From assembly GCA_020881915.1 (NCBI GenBank), contig JAJFPB010000008.1, positions 2,108,001-2,172,000 of the forward strand: a stretch of DNA of 64,000 nt, written 5' to 3'. This DNA comes from Paramyrothecium sp. XJ0827. Taxonomy: Eukaryota > Ascomycota > Sordariomycetes > Hypocreales > Stachybotryaceae. Positions 11,753 to 22,125 of this stretch are shown piece after piece. The notes under the pieces were generated by a model. That model was not told where the DNA came from and did not search any database. It saw only the letters and a list, made by a program, of their open reading frames with translations. Position 1 is the first letter of the stretch. Every line of letters begins with the position of its first letter. Both the position numbers and the translations under genes were made by a program.

Positions 11753-12151
11753 ATTCAACGAGTAATCCCGACAGCCGAGGACTCAAATGATAGATTTCTC
11801 TGGTGTTGTTCTACAACAGGAGTTGCAAAGAGGTGGAAGCTCCCTTTTGTACTTGAGGGAACATCTATTGTCTTACACGCGTGTCACAAGCAGCACAACG
11901 TCTCATTCCAAGCAGACAACCCCCTCGCCATTATGAGTGGCCAAGTTTTATCGCGTCCAAATTTTCTTATTCAATCATCAGCTTAGCTGCTGGAAAAGGC
12001 AAACGTAGAAACACATGCCGCTGGGTAAGACTATCTTAAGTGAGCAAGATAGGCAAGGGATGAGGCATGTCCCTCAAACAGCGATCCACCAAGCACGCTA
12101 CCTCACGCATACCCGCGGAGAAACATGCAGCGGCAAGGCAAGACAGTTCGC
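11753..12151. other. Intergenic region, nothing recognised
   Basis: This 399-bp stretch is the presumed promoter of the secreted protein gene and the 3' flank of the GH20 gene. I see no supported coding sequence or repeat. Confidence 0.5.
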
Positions 12152-13672
12152 CTACAGTAAGTCGGCAATAAAACTAGCCTGCTTCTTGAGGCGGTACTCC
12201 ATGGTCCTCGGCTTACCGAGGGCATCCGGCCGAGCATCCCACGGCCGCGGACCGCTCAGCGGCCGATAGTTGACCCCAAGCGCGTCCAGCCGCAGCAGAT
12301 GTTCCTCCAGCCGTGTCTTAAAACCCTTGAGTGCATCTTCGCCTTGCGGCTTTCCCCACACGACCTCGGCAAAGGCGCACAGTCTCGGATACGCCATGTA
12401 GTCCACCCTCCGAGCACTCTCCATGTGCTCCGTCCAAACATTGGCCTGGGCGCCAATGACCTTCTTTCGCTCTTCTTCTGACAGCCCTTCCGGCACCGGC
12501 TCAAATGCATAGACGTCTTCCACGGCGAGCACGGTACCTACTGGTGTCGGCTCGTTCTCGTCTTCCGACTGACGTTTGTCCAGGTAGGCGGTGATGTCCG
12601 GGCAGGCGACGACTTCATACCCGCGCTGGGCCGCAATCTTGGTCGGCTCAAAGCCTCGCCAGGCCGCTATGAGCACATCCGCGGGGGTTCGTTCACCACA
12701 GGCAAGAATCTCGTCCCAGCCATAAGCACGACGTCCAACTGAGCGCAAGTGGCTTGCCATTTGTTCCACAAACCATCCATGTAAGGCGCTCTCGTTGGGG
12801 AGGTTAAGCTCCTTCATCCGACTCTGAACATCTGAGCTCGACTTCCATTCGTCATGGGGACACTCGTCACCTCCAATTCCCACGAGACTGCCAGGAAATA
12901 TTTCGCATACCGTGTTGAGGACGTCTTTGCAAAATTGCAACGTCGGTTCGGATAGGTTCAGAACGTGTTCTGAGATGCCCCATGCTTCCATCACTTCCAC
13001 TTTGGCTCCATTTCCGAGCTCCGGATACGCCGCGATGGCTGCCTGCATGTGCCCGGGCATGTCCACCTCTGGCACTATCGTGATGTGTCTTTCGGCCGCG
13101 TAGGCTACCATTTCATGTAAGTCCTCCTTCGTGTAGTAGCCGCCGTGTGGGCGCGCATCGTACTTGTCATGCATAGTCGCGCCCTGCATTGATCTTTTCC
13201 GCCAGCAAGCCACCGTCGTCAGTCGTGGCCACTGGGCAACTGGGAAACGCCAACCTTGGTCGTCCGTTAGGTGCAGGTGAAGGACGTTGAACTTGTGAAA
13301 GGCAGCCAACTCAATAAATCGCAATACGTCATGAAGTGGCATGAAGTGGCGAGCAACATCCAACAGTACACCTCGCCAGGCAAACCGTGGTGCATCTTTG
13401 ATGCGTTGTGTAGGAACCCGCCATGGTCCGGTGGAAGCATTCTTCGTATGCCTTAGGAACGACGGGGGCAATAGCTGGTGAAAAGTTTGGATTCCATAGA
13501 AGACTCCAGCAGCAGAGCCACCCGTCACACGCACGGCGCCATCATCAGTCGTGCCAATGTCAAGGATATAGCCTTCCTTGGACAGTGAGGGATCAATTGA
13601 TGTCGTTACATTCGGGCTGCTGATTTCGATACTGCCAACACCGCTAGTAATCGATTGTGGCTGCGGAATCAT
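12152..13672 (-). CDS. GH20 beta-N-acetylhexosaminidase, intracellular type
   Basis: A single exon of 506 residues starts at the ATG at 13672 (MIPQPQS). The upstream in-frame codon is only a TTG. The enzyme releases terminal N-acetylglucosamine or N-acetylgalactosamine. An N-terminal GH20b-like domain is followed by the catalytic barrel. Landmarks are DVARHF, FNVLHLHLTDDQGWRFPV, EVDMPGHM, the catalytic Asp-Glu pair in GIGGDECPHDEW, and ANVWTEH. No signal peptide is visible, unlike the usual secreted fungal chitobiases; with its intronless structure it looks more like the bacterial form (inference). It lies 338 bp from an MFS sugar transporter on the same strand, consistent with import of an oligosaccharide followed by cytosolic hydrolysis. 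Confidence 0.92.
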   Translation of the reverse strand: MIPQPQSITSGVGSIEISSPNVTTSIDPSLSKEGYILDIGTTDDGAVRVTGGSAAGVFYGIQTFHQLLPPSFLRHTKNASTGPWRVPTQRIKDAPRFAWRGVLLDVARHFMPLHDVLRFIELAAFHKFNVLHLHLTDDQGWRFPVAQWPRLTTVACWRKRSMQGATMHDKYDARPHGGYYTKEDLHEMVAYAAERHITIVPEVDMPGHMQAAIAAYPELGNGAKVEVMEAWGISEHVLNLSEPTLQFCKDVLNTVCEIFPGSLVGIGGDECPHDEWKSSSDVQSRMKELNLPNESALHGWFVEQMASHLRSVGRRAYGWDEILACGERTPADVLIAAWRGFEPTKIAAQRGYEVVACPDITAYLDKRQSEDENEPTPVGTVLAVEDVYAFEPVPEGLSEEERKKVIGAQANVWTEHMESARRVDYMAYPRLCAFAEVVWGKPQGEDALKGFKTRLEEHLLRLDALGVNYRPLSGPRPWDARPDALGKPRTMEYRLKKQASFIADLL

Positions 13673-14010
13673 ATTGACTATTTGCAAGAGCTCTTACGGT
13701 CGAGAAAGATGAAGAAAATCAATCGTTAACTATCCGGCCAGCATCCTGGTGCCTAGAATGAGACGTGTCAGGTGTCTGGAAGATGACGCATGTCGATGTA
13801 ACGTAGCATGAGCCCCTACTTGATTCCACTCAATGACAACACTAATCAACTGTTGTATGATGTAAGATTGGTTAGGAAAGGGAGATGTTGAGATATATTT
13901 TTCCGTTGAACTGGACCACCTGTATCATATCTAGGGTATCATCGGCAAGGTCTGTCTAAAGTAATGGTATCGAATATACAAAGTAGGCGAACAACCCAAT
14001 TGCCTTTCAT

Positions 14011-15863
14011 CTATTCGGCATGCAGAAGCATCTCGGTAGCAGTCTGCGTCTTGTGGAACCTCCAGTGCTTGACCTTGCGTTCAAACAACTCGTCCAGCTC
14101 GGCGGCAGTGCGGCTATTAGAATCATGATTAGCTGTGTGTTCTTCCAAGATGGCGCACCCTTGAAGTGCTTGGATAACCGTTTTACGTACCCCTTAGTTT
14201 CCGGAATAAGGAACCACATGATGACCACGAAAGGCAAGCCGATACCAGCGTAGAACCATCCTGTCTTGAGCTCCCAGCCCCATTCGTTGCTGTTCACCAT
14301 GTACGGCGTGAGCACATTCATGACAACGCCAGCAACACAAGTCGAGGCAGCGCCGAAGCCAGCAGTGTATGGGCGAAGGCGTTGCGATGAAATCTCGCCA
14401 ATAAAGCCCCATCCAGTGGCGCCGTTTGCAGTGAAGCCGATATCTAAAGAGAAAGATCAAGATCAGTCGACGTTCTGTGAGGCAATAATCCGTGTAACAC
14501 CAAGAAAAGGAAGAGAAGCACATACTCCACAGACAAGCGAAGAAGATCAGCAAGTAGTTTGTCGCATTGACCTGCGGCGCAACTCCGAGAATTCCGATGG
14601 CGATGCAGGATACCAAACTCAAGGTGGAGCCGCTGCATGAGATCAGGCGACGACCGACTTTATCGGCTGAGAAAATAAAGACCAAACCCGCAGCGATATT
14701 GATGGCTGAGGTGATGCATGTCGCAAGGAAAGGATCCTCGACGCCGGCTTGCTGGAAGAAGTAGGATGCGAAAGTGCTGAACAGGGTAAGACCGATGAAC
14801 TGCTGCGTCATGAGAGTCCAGAGGGCAGTCAGGGTACGCCTGCCGTCGATGCCCTTGAAGATGGACCACCATTGGACGTTGTTGGAGGCCCGAGCGACCT
14901 CCATCTCGTGCTCAATCGTCAGAGCAAGAAGGCGGTATTGCTTCTCCTCGTCGTAGTCCTTGACCCCACGGTGGAGGAAGCGCAGTGACTTCTTGGCCCG
15001 GGTCTCGTAGCCTCGTGAGGCACACCAGGCTGGGGTCTCGGGAACGCACAGGTAAATAGCCAGCATGAGGCCGATCTGGGCCCATTGCGTGTAAATGGGC
15101 GTCAGCCAGTCGTCGGGTTGGCTCTGCGAGAGGACCTGCAGGGCCACGGGCGCGAAGAAGTTGCCCAGGCCGAACCAGAAGTTGTACGACATGAGCAAAC
15201 CGCCTCGGATCCTGGCCGGCGCCGTCTCCGAGATGTACGTGGGGATCGTGGACTGCAGGCAGCCGACGCCGATGCCGGCGAGGAGCTTAGCCACGAGCCA
15301 GACGGGCCAGCTCCGGGCAAGCGTCTCGGCGAGAACGCTCATGGCCAGCACGAACCAGTACGAGAACATGGCTACCTTGCGGCCGAAGCGGTCCGAGATG
15401 AAAGGCAGCGTTGTCATTCCGATGATCTGGCCGACAGACATGATGGAGCTCCATCCCGCAAGAATGGATGACGCCAAGAACGGGTTGCCATCCTCGTTTT
15501 GCTCGGTCGCAAACTGTCGCACGAACCCAGGGTTCGCGACGATGTTTCCGTTGATACTGTGAAACAAGGTTTAGCTTCATGCAGAACAAGTCAATATTGT
15601 GGGATGAACTCGTACCCAATCTGATATCCATCAGTGGCGCCGCTGAAAGCAACCATGAAGCAGACCAAGGTGCAGACTTTGAACGTCTTGACCGTCTCCC
15701 AGATGCTGAGTGTTTCATAGCCCGAGACATCTTGGCCCTTGGAAGCCGCCTCGGCCGAAGCCTCCTTGAAGTTGTGCTGGCCGTGCTCGATGTGCTGTTC
15801 CTCGCCGCGCACCTTGGTGGGCTCGACGTCCTTGGTCTCGGTCATCGTGGTCGTGGTCGCCAT
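14011..15863 (-). CDS. MFS sugar (glycoside) transporter
   Basis: Four exons are read on the minus strand. The first is 15863-15616 and the second begins at 15555. The last encodes RTAAELDELFERKVKHW and stops at 14011. The start MATTTTMTETK is chosen at the ATG at 15863. The protein shows twelve-helix major-facilitator features: the signature DRFGRKVAMFSY after helix 2, PTYISETAPARIRGGLL after helix 4, the central loop, ADKVGRR, and the family-typical PETKG end before the C-terminal tail. It resembles fungal alpha-glucoside/maltose permeases. It acts at the plasma membrane as a proton symporter by family. It sits between two glycosidases lacking secretion signals, so a disaccharide or glycoside substrate is plausible. 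Confidence 0.9.
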
Positions 15864-16667
15864 GACTGCCGTAGGTGGTTTAGCTCGAAACAAAGGTTAA
15901 ACGAGTTGCTTCCCGGCCCGGCACATGGTTGCATTGCATGTCGGACCAAAAGAGTAGTTATAGGGGGCGCGAGGAGTGACACGCGCCCTCGGAAGCTGCC
16001 GAGGCTTCATGACGGATTCGGTTTTTGATGACCCGAAGCCAAGAGCCTAGTTTCTTTAAATCACGTCTAGAACCATCATTTCCTGATGATGACCACAAGA
16101 TGGGTGCGGGGAGTAGTGGCGGCATGGAATGAACAGTCCAAAGCCTCATTGTATCGACCATGACTCGCCCCGTGATTGGCTGCGTGCTCTGGGGTCGAGC
16201 GGCAGCTCGGGGCTTGTCCGTGTCTCCCCGCCCAAGGTGGGTCTCACTCTGGGGTCGAAGCCCTTCCCATCAAGTTTGATTGGGAAGCACGGTCCGGTTT
16301 CAATGCACTTTCACAAGCCAGCACAGTCGGGGCTTTGCCTGGCTCCTCTTGAGTAACCCGCTCTGGTGATTATGGGACCCCACGGGGCTTCCCACGGGGT
16401 AGAATGGCTTCCCCTGACCATTTGACTTAAAGAGTTTTTGCAGTGGGGAGGCCCAGATATTTGATCCGTTCGCATTAGTTTCGTTTCGTTAGGCTCGCTT
16501 AATCAGGTCTCGGCAATGCTATGGCGGATGATTGATCCGACCTAAAACATCGGTAGATGTGACGAGAACAGCTCAATGGGTAACAGCGAGGACGTTGTTG
16601 GGACAGAAAATGTAGAAATGATTCGATTGACACTAACAAGACTACACGCTCAGATAGCTAGCTAAAT
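15864..16667 (-). promoter_or_regulatory. MFS transporter promoter with repeated CreA-like GGGG sites
   Basis: The 12-mer CTCTGGGGTCGA occurs twice, at 16187-16198 and 16247-16258. CCCACGGGG also occurs twice, at 16379-16387 and 16391-16399. GTGGGG is present near 16444. These match the SYGGRG carbon-repression consensus of fungal CreA/CRE1. An ATTGG (CCAAT) box lies at 16175. The density suggests glucose repression of the transporter (inference). Confidence 0.45.
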
Positions 16668-19430
16668 CTACTCTCCTGCAATCGGACTCTCCTCTGGCGG
16701 CGCCATGAAAGGGTGAATCAGAGGCTTGGGCGGCCAAGCATCCACCTCGCATACGCACTCAAACTCGTGCGTTCCCGATCCCACGGTCCTGGTAGTCTCC
16801 TGGCCCACCTTGTTGTCCCGCCTCAACTCGGCAGGGAGCGTAATGACCGCCGAGCTGTTGGGGGGCACCGTGAGCTTCATGTGGAACTCATTCTTGGTGG
16901 CGCCTCCCAGCGTCCATTCGCACGCCACCAGCCCGTAGGGGCCCTCGAAGGAGACCTTGGCGGAGGTCAGGTTGCCCCCTGGCACGGGTCGCACGCGGAT
17001 GACCCGCCAGCCCGGCTCCAAGGGGGAGATGCCCCCGACGGAGCCGTGGAGCCAGTCGGCAACGGCGCCGAGGGCGTAGTGGTTGAAGCTGGTCATCTCG
17101 CCAGGGTTGATGCGTCCGTCGGGCAGCATGCTGTCCCAGCGCTCCCAGATGGTCGTGGCCTGCATCTTGACGACGGGGTAGAGCCAGCTGGGGCACCCCG
17201 TCTCCAGGAGCATGCGATAAGCGAGCTGGGGGCGGCCGATGGCGGTTAGGGCATGTGCGATGACGGGGGTGCCGGCGAAACCGGTGGCGATGTGGAACCG
17301 CGCGCTGCGGACCAGCTTCTCCAGCGAGGCGGCGACGAATTCTCGGGGCACATCCTCGTCTGGGAGAAGGCCGAATTGAATCGCCAGGGCAATGCCCGTC
17401 TGCGTGTTGGACATGAGATTACCATCGGGCGTAATGTAGCGGCGCTGGAATTGCGCCTTATGCTTCTTAGCCGCCTCTTCATATTGCGCGGCCAGCTCAG
17501 TCTTGCCCAGCTCGGCGCAGAGACGGGCAAAGATGAAAGTGACGTACGCCAAGTAGGCGTTGGCCACGAGAGTGCTGTCCGTCGTGGCCTTGCCCGGGTC
17601 CTCGGGAGGTGCATTCGGGTCGAGCCAGTCCGCCAGCTGGAACAGATCCGGGTTCCAAAGTCCATCCTCGGCTCGATTAATTCCCTCGTCGAGCCAGGCC
17701 TTCATGCTAGCGAACTGCCGCTCCAGCAGTGCCTTGTCGGAGCTGTACTGGTGAAGGACGTTTGGCGCAATGATGGAGACATCACCCCAGACTGCTTGGG
17801 AGTCTGCCTCATGAGGCCAGCCCGAGGGCATGCATTCCGGTACGACCAGTGGCACGATGCCTCCGGCTCCTTCACGGAGCTGTTCTGCGGATAGATCCTC
17901 CAACCAATTTCCAAGCATGCCCACCGTGTCGTAAAGGAAAGTAGCCGTAGGACAGAACGCTTGGAGATCGCCGGTCCAGCCGAGCCTCTCGTCGCGTTGC
18001 GGGCAGTCTGTGGGGACGGACACAAAGTTGCCGCGCATGGACCAGACGACATTCTTGTGCAGCTGGTTCACAGGCTCGTTGGAGCATTCGAAGAAGCCCC
18101 GTCGAGTCATGTCTGTGTGAATCACCAGGGCATGAATGTCCTCCTGCTCAACCTCCCCGGCTGGCCAGCCGTCCACCTGAGCATATCGGAAGCCGTGGAA
18201 CGTAAACTGGGGGGTCCAGTTCTCAAGCACTTGTCCCTTGGTGCCAGTGATGGTATCTGTGGCCTTGCACCTTCTGAGGGGCCGTGTGCCCAGCTCGCCA
18301 TCTTCCATGACCTCGGCATGGCGGAGCACGATTGTCTGGTTGTCGGAGAACTCGACGCGGGGGATCGAGAGATAGCCCACGAGGTTCTGGCCAAAGTCAA
18401 GGATGGTCTTGCCGCTTTTGCTCTTGAAAACCTTCTGGCAGCGCACCTTCTCGGTCACTCGCACGGGCGGCGCGTCTGGGGCCACCAGCTTTGCGGACGG
18501 CCGTGGGAGGGTCTTTGTGCCGTAGGTTGCGTCAGCGGGCCACTCACTTCCGGCCTCATTCCATCCAGGAAGCTCTTTGCTGAACTCGTAGACCTCGCCG
18601 TCGTAGATCTCGCTAGAAGTGATAGCACTCGAGGTCGCCTCCCAAGAGTCATCGGTCACAAGCGTCCAAGGCTCTGCATTGTCGGCGGCCGAGACTTCAA
18701 GCTGGGCGGAAAGGGCCACTTCTTTGCCATAACGGAAGCGCTCACCACCACCAAACCCCATCCTGCCAGCGTACCAGCCTTCGCCGACCTCGGCGCAGAT
18801 GACGTTTGTTTGGCCGGGCTGAAGCAACGAGGTAACGTCGAGGATTCTATACGCAAGCCTGTGGTTGTAGCTCGTCCAGCCCGGGGCGAGGCACTCGTCG
18901 CTCACAGGCTTTCCGTTGATCCAGGCGTTAAAAACTCCCAAGGCAGTGATATAGAGACGGGCTTTTGGTTGTGCGCCGCCGGTGAACTGTTCGGGAAGGT
19001 CAAAAGTCTTCCTCAGTCGGATGGGCTGCAGGGGCTCGTCGGGGCCAATACGTTGCGCCGATGTAATGAAGTTGGCCTTGAAGTCGCCTTCAGAGAGAAG
19101 GGCGGCCTCGACTGTAGCGGACGGTGACCATTCTGACGGCTCAGAAGAGGCACCGTAACTGCGGACGCGGACCGTGGCGGCCTCGCGCGAGGAGAGGGGT
19201 TGCGCGGGCCATGGGACCAGGACGGACTGATCGCTCTTGACGAGTACTTTCTTGGGCTCCTGAGGGTTAGACGCAGAGGTAACTTCAACCTCATACGCCG
19301 TCTGCTTCCAGTCAGACGCAGTCGCGGGCGTGCTCTGGAACCGCCATGAGATTCGGGGCTCGGAGTGCTCCACGCCCAAGCCGCTGTGGTGGTGCTCGAA
19401 GGTCGGCTTCGTCAACGTCGGCAGAGACAT
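16668..19430 (-). CDS. GH78 alpha-L-rhamnosidase, intracellular type
   Basis: A single exon of 920 residues starts at the ATG at 19430 (MSLPTLTKPTFEHHHSGLGV). The enzyme removes terminal L-rhamnose from glycosides or pectin fragments. N-terminal beta domains contain RISWRF and LYITALGVFNAWINGK. They are followed by the catalytic (alpha/alpha)6 domain with CPQRDERLGWTGDLQAF near residues 472-488, which carries the acidic residues typical of GH78. INPGEMTSFNHYALGAVADW, further on, carries the likely catalytic base Glu. The C-terminal beta domain ends the protein. No signal peptide is seen and there are no introns; both are more like bacterial homologues. It is last in the run of minus-strand carbohydrate genes. 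Confidence 0.93.
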   Translation of the reverse strand: MSLPTLTKPTFEHHHSGLGVEHSEPRISWRFQSTPATASDWKQTAYEVEVTSASNPQEPKKVLVKSDQSVLVPWPAQPLSSREAATVRVRSYGASSEPSEWSPSATVEAALLSEGDFKANFITSAQRIGPDEPLQPIRLRKTFDLPEQFTGGAQPKARLYITALGVFNAWINGKPVSDECLAPGWTSYNHRLAYRILDVTSLLQPGQTNVICAEVGEGWYAGRMGFGGGERFRYGKEVALSAQLEVSAADNAEPWTLVTDDSWEATSSAITSSEIYDGEVYEFSKELPGWNEAGSEWPADATYGTKTLPRPSAKLVAPDAPPVRVTEKVRCQKVFKSKSGKTILDFGQNLVGYLSIPRVEFSDNQTIVLRHAEVMEDGELGTRPLRRCKATDTITGTKGQVLENWTPQFTFHGFRYAQVDGWPAGEVEQEDIHALVIHTDMTRRGFFECSNEPVNQLHKNVVWSMRGNFVSVPTDCPQRDERLGWTGDLQAFCPTATFLYDTVGMLGNWLEDLSAEQLREGAGGIVPLVVPECMPSGWPHEADSQAVWGDVSIIAPNVLHQYSSDKALLERQFASMKAWLDEGINRAEDGLWNPDLFQLADWLDPNAPPEDPGKATTDSTLVANAYLAYVTFIFARLCAELGKTELAAQYEEAAKKHKAQFQRRYITPDGNLMSNTQTGIALAIQFGLLPDEDVPREFVAASLEKLVRSARFHIATGFAGTPVIAHALTAIGRPQLAYRMLLETGCPSWLYPVVKMQATTIWERWDSMLPDGRINPGEMTSFNHYALGAVADWLHGSVGGISPLEPGWRVIRVRPVPGGNLTSAKVSFEGPYGLVACEWTLGGATKNEFHMKLTVPPNSSAVITLPAELRRDNKVGQETTRTVGSGTHEFECVCEVDAWPPKPLIHPFMAPPEESPIAGE

Positions 19431-22125
19431 GGTGGAAAAGGCCGTAGAGATTGATGGCGACGTCCTTTGTGTAATCGTGAATGAGTCGCTAGAAAATCGA
19501 AGTCCGGACTACCTGACCTGACGTAGCACTGCACTGCACTGCACGGTTTATAGCTAAATGTCCTCGGTGTTTTGATAGCCCGTGAGAAATGGTGGCGTGG
19601 GGATGATACAGTGGGGGAGGGGAGGAGGAGGAGGAGCCCAAAATGGGCGCTAATGAATGATGTAAAGGTGCTTCGGCAGGCTATGGATACATAAAACAGG
19701 GGGGTTTTCGGATCGCCAGCGAACAGGGTCATTTGCCTCCGGTAGTCTGGCGCGGCACTGGACTAGCTTGGTGGTTGCATTCCTCCCACGGTCTGCCAAG
19801 AAAGGACCCGCGTGTGCCTGGTCTGGGGAAGGGGATTGATCTGTCTCGGTTGCAATTATATTATATCCCGAATCCTCTTGACAACCGCCCCCCCTCATCT
19901 TCTGCTGGAGCCTCTTGTCCAAAGAGGAATTTGGGTGGTTGAGGCACAGGTTTCTCACACGCCGCAAGCTGGAACCGTAAAATGACTCAGCAATGCTACA
20001 ACACCTTCACCAATTATGGTTCCACCAAGCTCCCTAATTCGTCTCGAAACTTATCTTAAGGCACCCTCAATCAGCTCCTTACAGGCTTGATGTGCTAGCA
20101 ACGTAACCTTCTCAAGAAAATCCAGTGGCTACAGTGTGCCAAGGTGTATAGTACCCAGCCCTACCCTGTAGACTTGTTTCTTCTTATGCTACAGATGTGA
20201 GAGGGCGACAATTGTTCCGCAGCTGAGTTTTCTCCCGAAAAGAGTAACATGTACTGGATCGCTGGGCAATTTCATCGACTTGCCGTGCTGACATCTTTCA
20301 TGGTGTGACCGTGAAAGACTTTTTAACGACACGATTAACACCTCCGACGGTATTTCCAAATTGGGAAGGGCTGAGCACTTATTGCCCATTTTGGGCTTCC
20401 GGCTGGGTTCCCACAGCGATTGCAAAGCAAAAGTTTTGCTACAAGCGCATACCGTTCTCCAAAGAAAGAGCCAGCGGGGCCAATGACTGAAGTGTCATGG
20501 CTAATAGATAGTGCCGTGCCGTCCCGTTGCGCCGTTTCGTCTTCAAGACCCAGTAGCCGTTCCAAGTCGACCGGGTAGAAGGTGCAGAGCACAGCCCCCA
20601 GGTAAAGGTGCGGACCTTCGGGGATTGTATCCAGTGTCAATTGACTGTTCTCCGGATAGACGTGGATAGAGGCAACCGACAGCTTCATGGGCTGCACTTG
20701 TCGTCGAATCCTATTACCAAGTAGCAATGCAATGGCCATGCGGCCCGCATCGATACTGTTGAACTAGAGGCGGAATGGCCGAAGGAGAGCCCACCGAGAT
20801 GGGGCTGCTCGAGATGCAGTTAAAAGTCTTGAATGTATTGAACACACTTTGAGTGGATAGAAAACCACTTAGATGTCCACAAGGCACAGCAGAACAAGCA
20901 AGCTACACAATACAGAATCTGGGGTGCATCAAATACGTAGCTGTTGAAGTGTTCACAACACTTGTTTTTGTATTTATTTGGCTGCATATCCGGCCGAGTT
21001 CTATTGGATTCTTGCTATGGCGTTGAGGTTCGACAATCTGTTCTTGCTCAATGATTTACGACCCGGGGGGGGGGGGGCTTCAAAGTAACGAGCGTGCTGA
21101 GGAGGCCTGGGACGCGTCTTTTTTGCGCTGATATCAGGGGAACTGTCTCGACTGCCACGATCTGAACTTACGACTTTGACTGTTGGCCTCTGGGTGTTCC
21201 ACCAATGTAGTCGAACCCTCAGTTTGACGTCTGGCTTCAAGTTCTAGTTCAATGAGCGTTTGGGGGAATATTGGATACATTACGTCAATGGCTGTCCAGA
21301 CTGGTCTGTGGCCGGGTATGCGCCACTCAAGGCTTCAGCGGTCGGCTCTCAAGACATTCGAACGTCGCAATGGTAAGAGGTCCTGACCGCGCAGCCCAGC
21401 AGCCTTAAGGACAATTGCTATGTTTCTGAGCGGCGCCACGGGTTTTGTGTTTAACTTTTCCGACGACGACATAGCGGGCGGTCAACAGCTGGAAGTGACG
21501 GTGAGCTTGAGATTATCTATCTGGTCAATCGTCAGGTTTAAAACACGAATAAGGATGGCTGATTTGTCGTAAAATATTCTTAAGACGAAAACTGAGACGA
21601 GATCAGTACTCACTTGGAACCGATTGCCTCGATGGGCTAGGTGACGGGCATTTTAGCACAGCAGCGCAGCGAAAGCCTTACTTACATTGATACTGCCTGG
21701 TTTTCTCAATTAGTGAACTGTGCCAATTATGAACCAGCTAATGACCCGACACAACGGAAATGGGTCATCTACTAGTGAGTCAAAGCCATTAGGTTTACTA
21801 GTGATCCACGGACGATTGCGTGCCCACTCCTCTGTTCCTTGGGCATGTTTTTCCGAGACCGCGGACTATGATTCTGCCGCCTCCATTGGCTGCTGCGGCC
21901 TCCAACCCCGGTCGGCGTCCTCCTCTGTAGAAATGTCATATCAGCCACACTGGTTGCCTGTCAAAGCTCTTGATCCCGGGAGGCTCCTCACGAAACCCGA
22001 TTCGGGCCCCAGCCATATCCACACAACATCCTATCAAGACCCGTCCCAAGAATATACCCAAGCTGCTCCACCAAGGCGCAGAGACGAGAGCCGGGGTGGG
22101 CTGCGCTCTGGCGTGCACCACCAAG
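19431..22125. other. Long intergenic region with GH78 promoter palindrome, short repeats and poly-G tract
   Basis: The GH78 promoter has the perfect palindrome AGTCCGGACT at 19501-19510, about 70 bp before the ATG, then an ACTGC pentamer repeat near 19527-19543, and GTGGGG sites near 19598-19620. A 13-base G run is at 21065-21077. An open frame on the minus strand at 20335-20739 has no recognisable domain, and I do not claim it as a gene. Nothing else is recognised. Confidence 0.45.

Noticed and set aside
16713..19127. Long plus-strand frames opposite the GH78 gene
   Set aside because: Antisense shadows of a strong G+C-rich coding region.
20335..20739. 134-codon minus-strand frame
   Set aside because: No recognised domain, no context, and only one open frame in a large gap.
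21065..21077. Poly-G tract as a functional element
   Set aside because: A plain homopolymer with no associated gene; likely unstable simple sequence.
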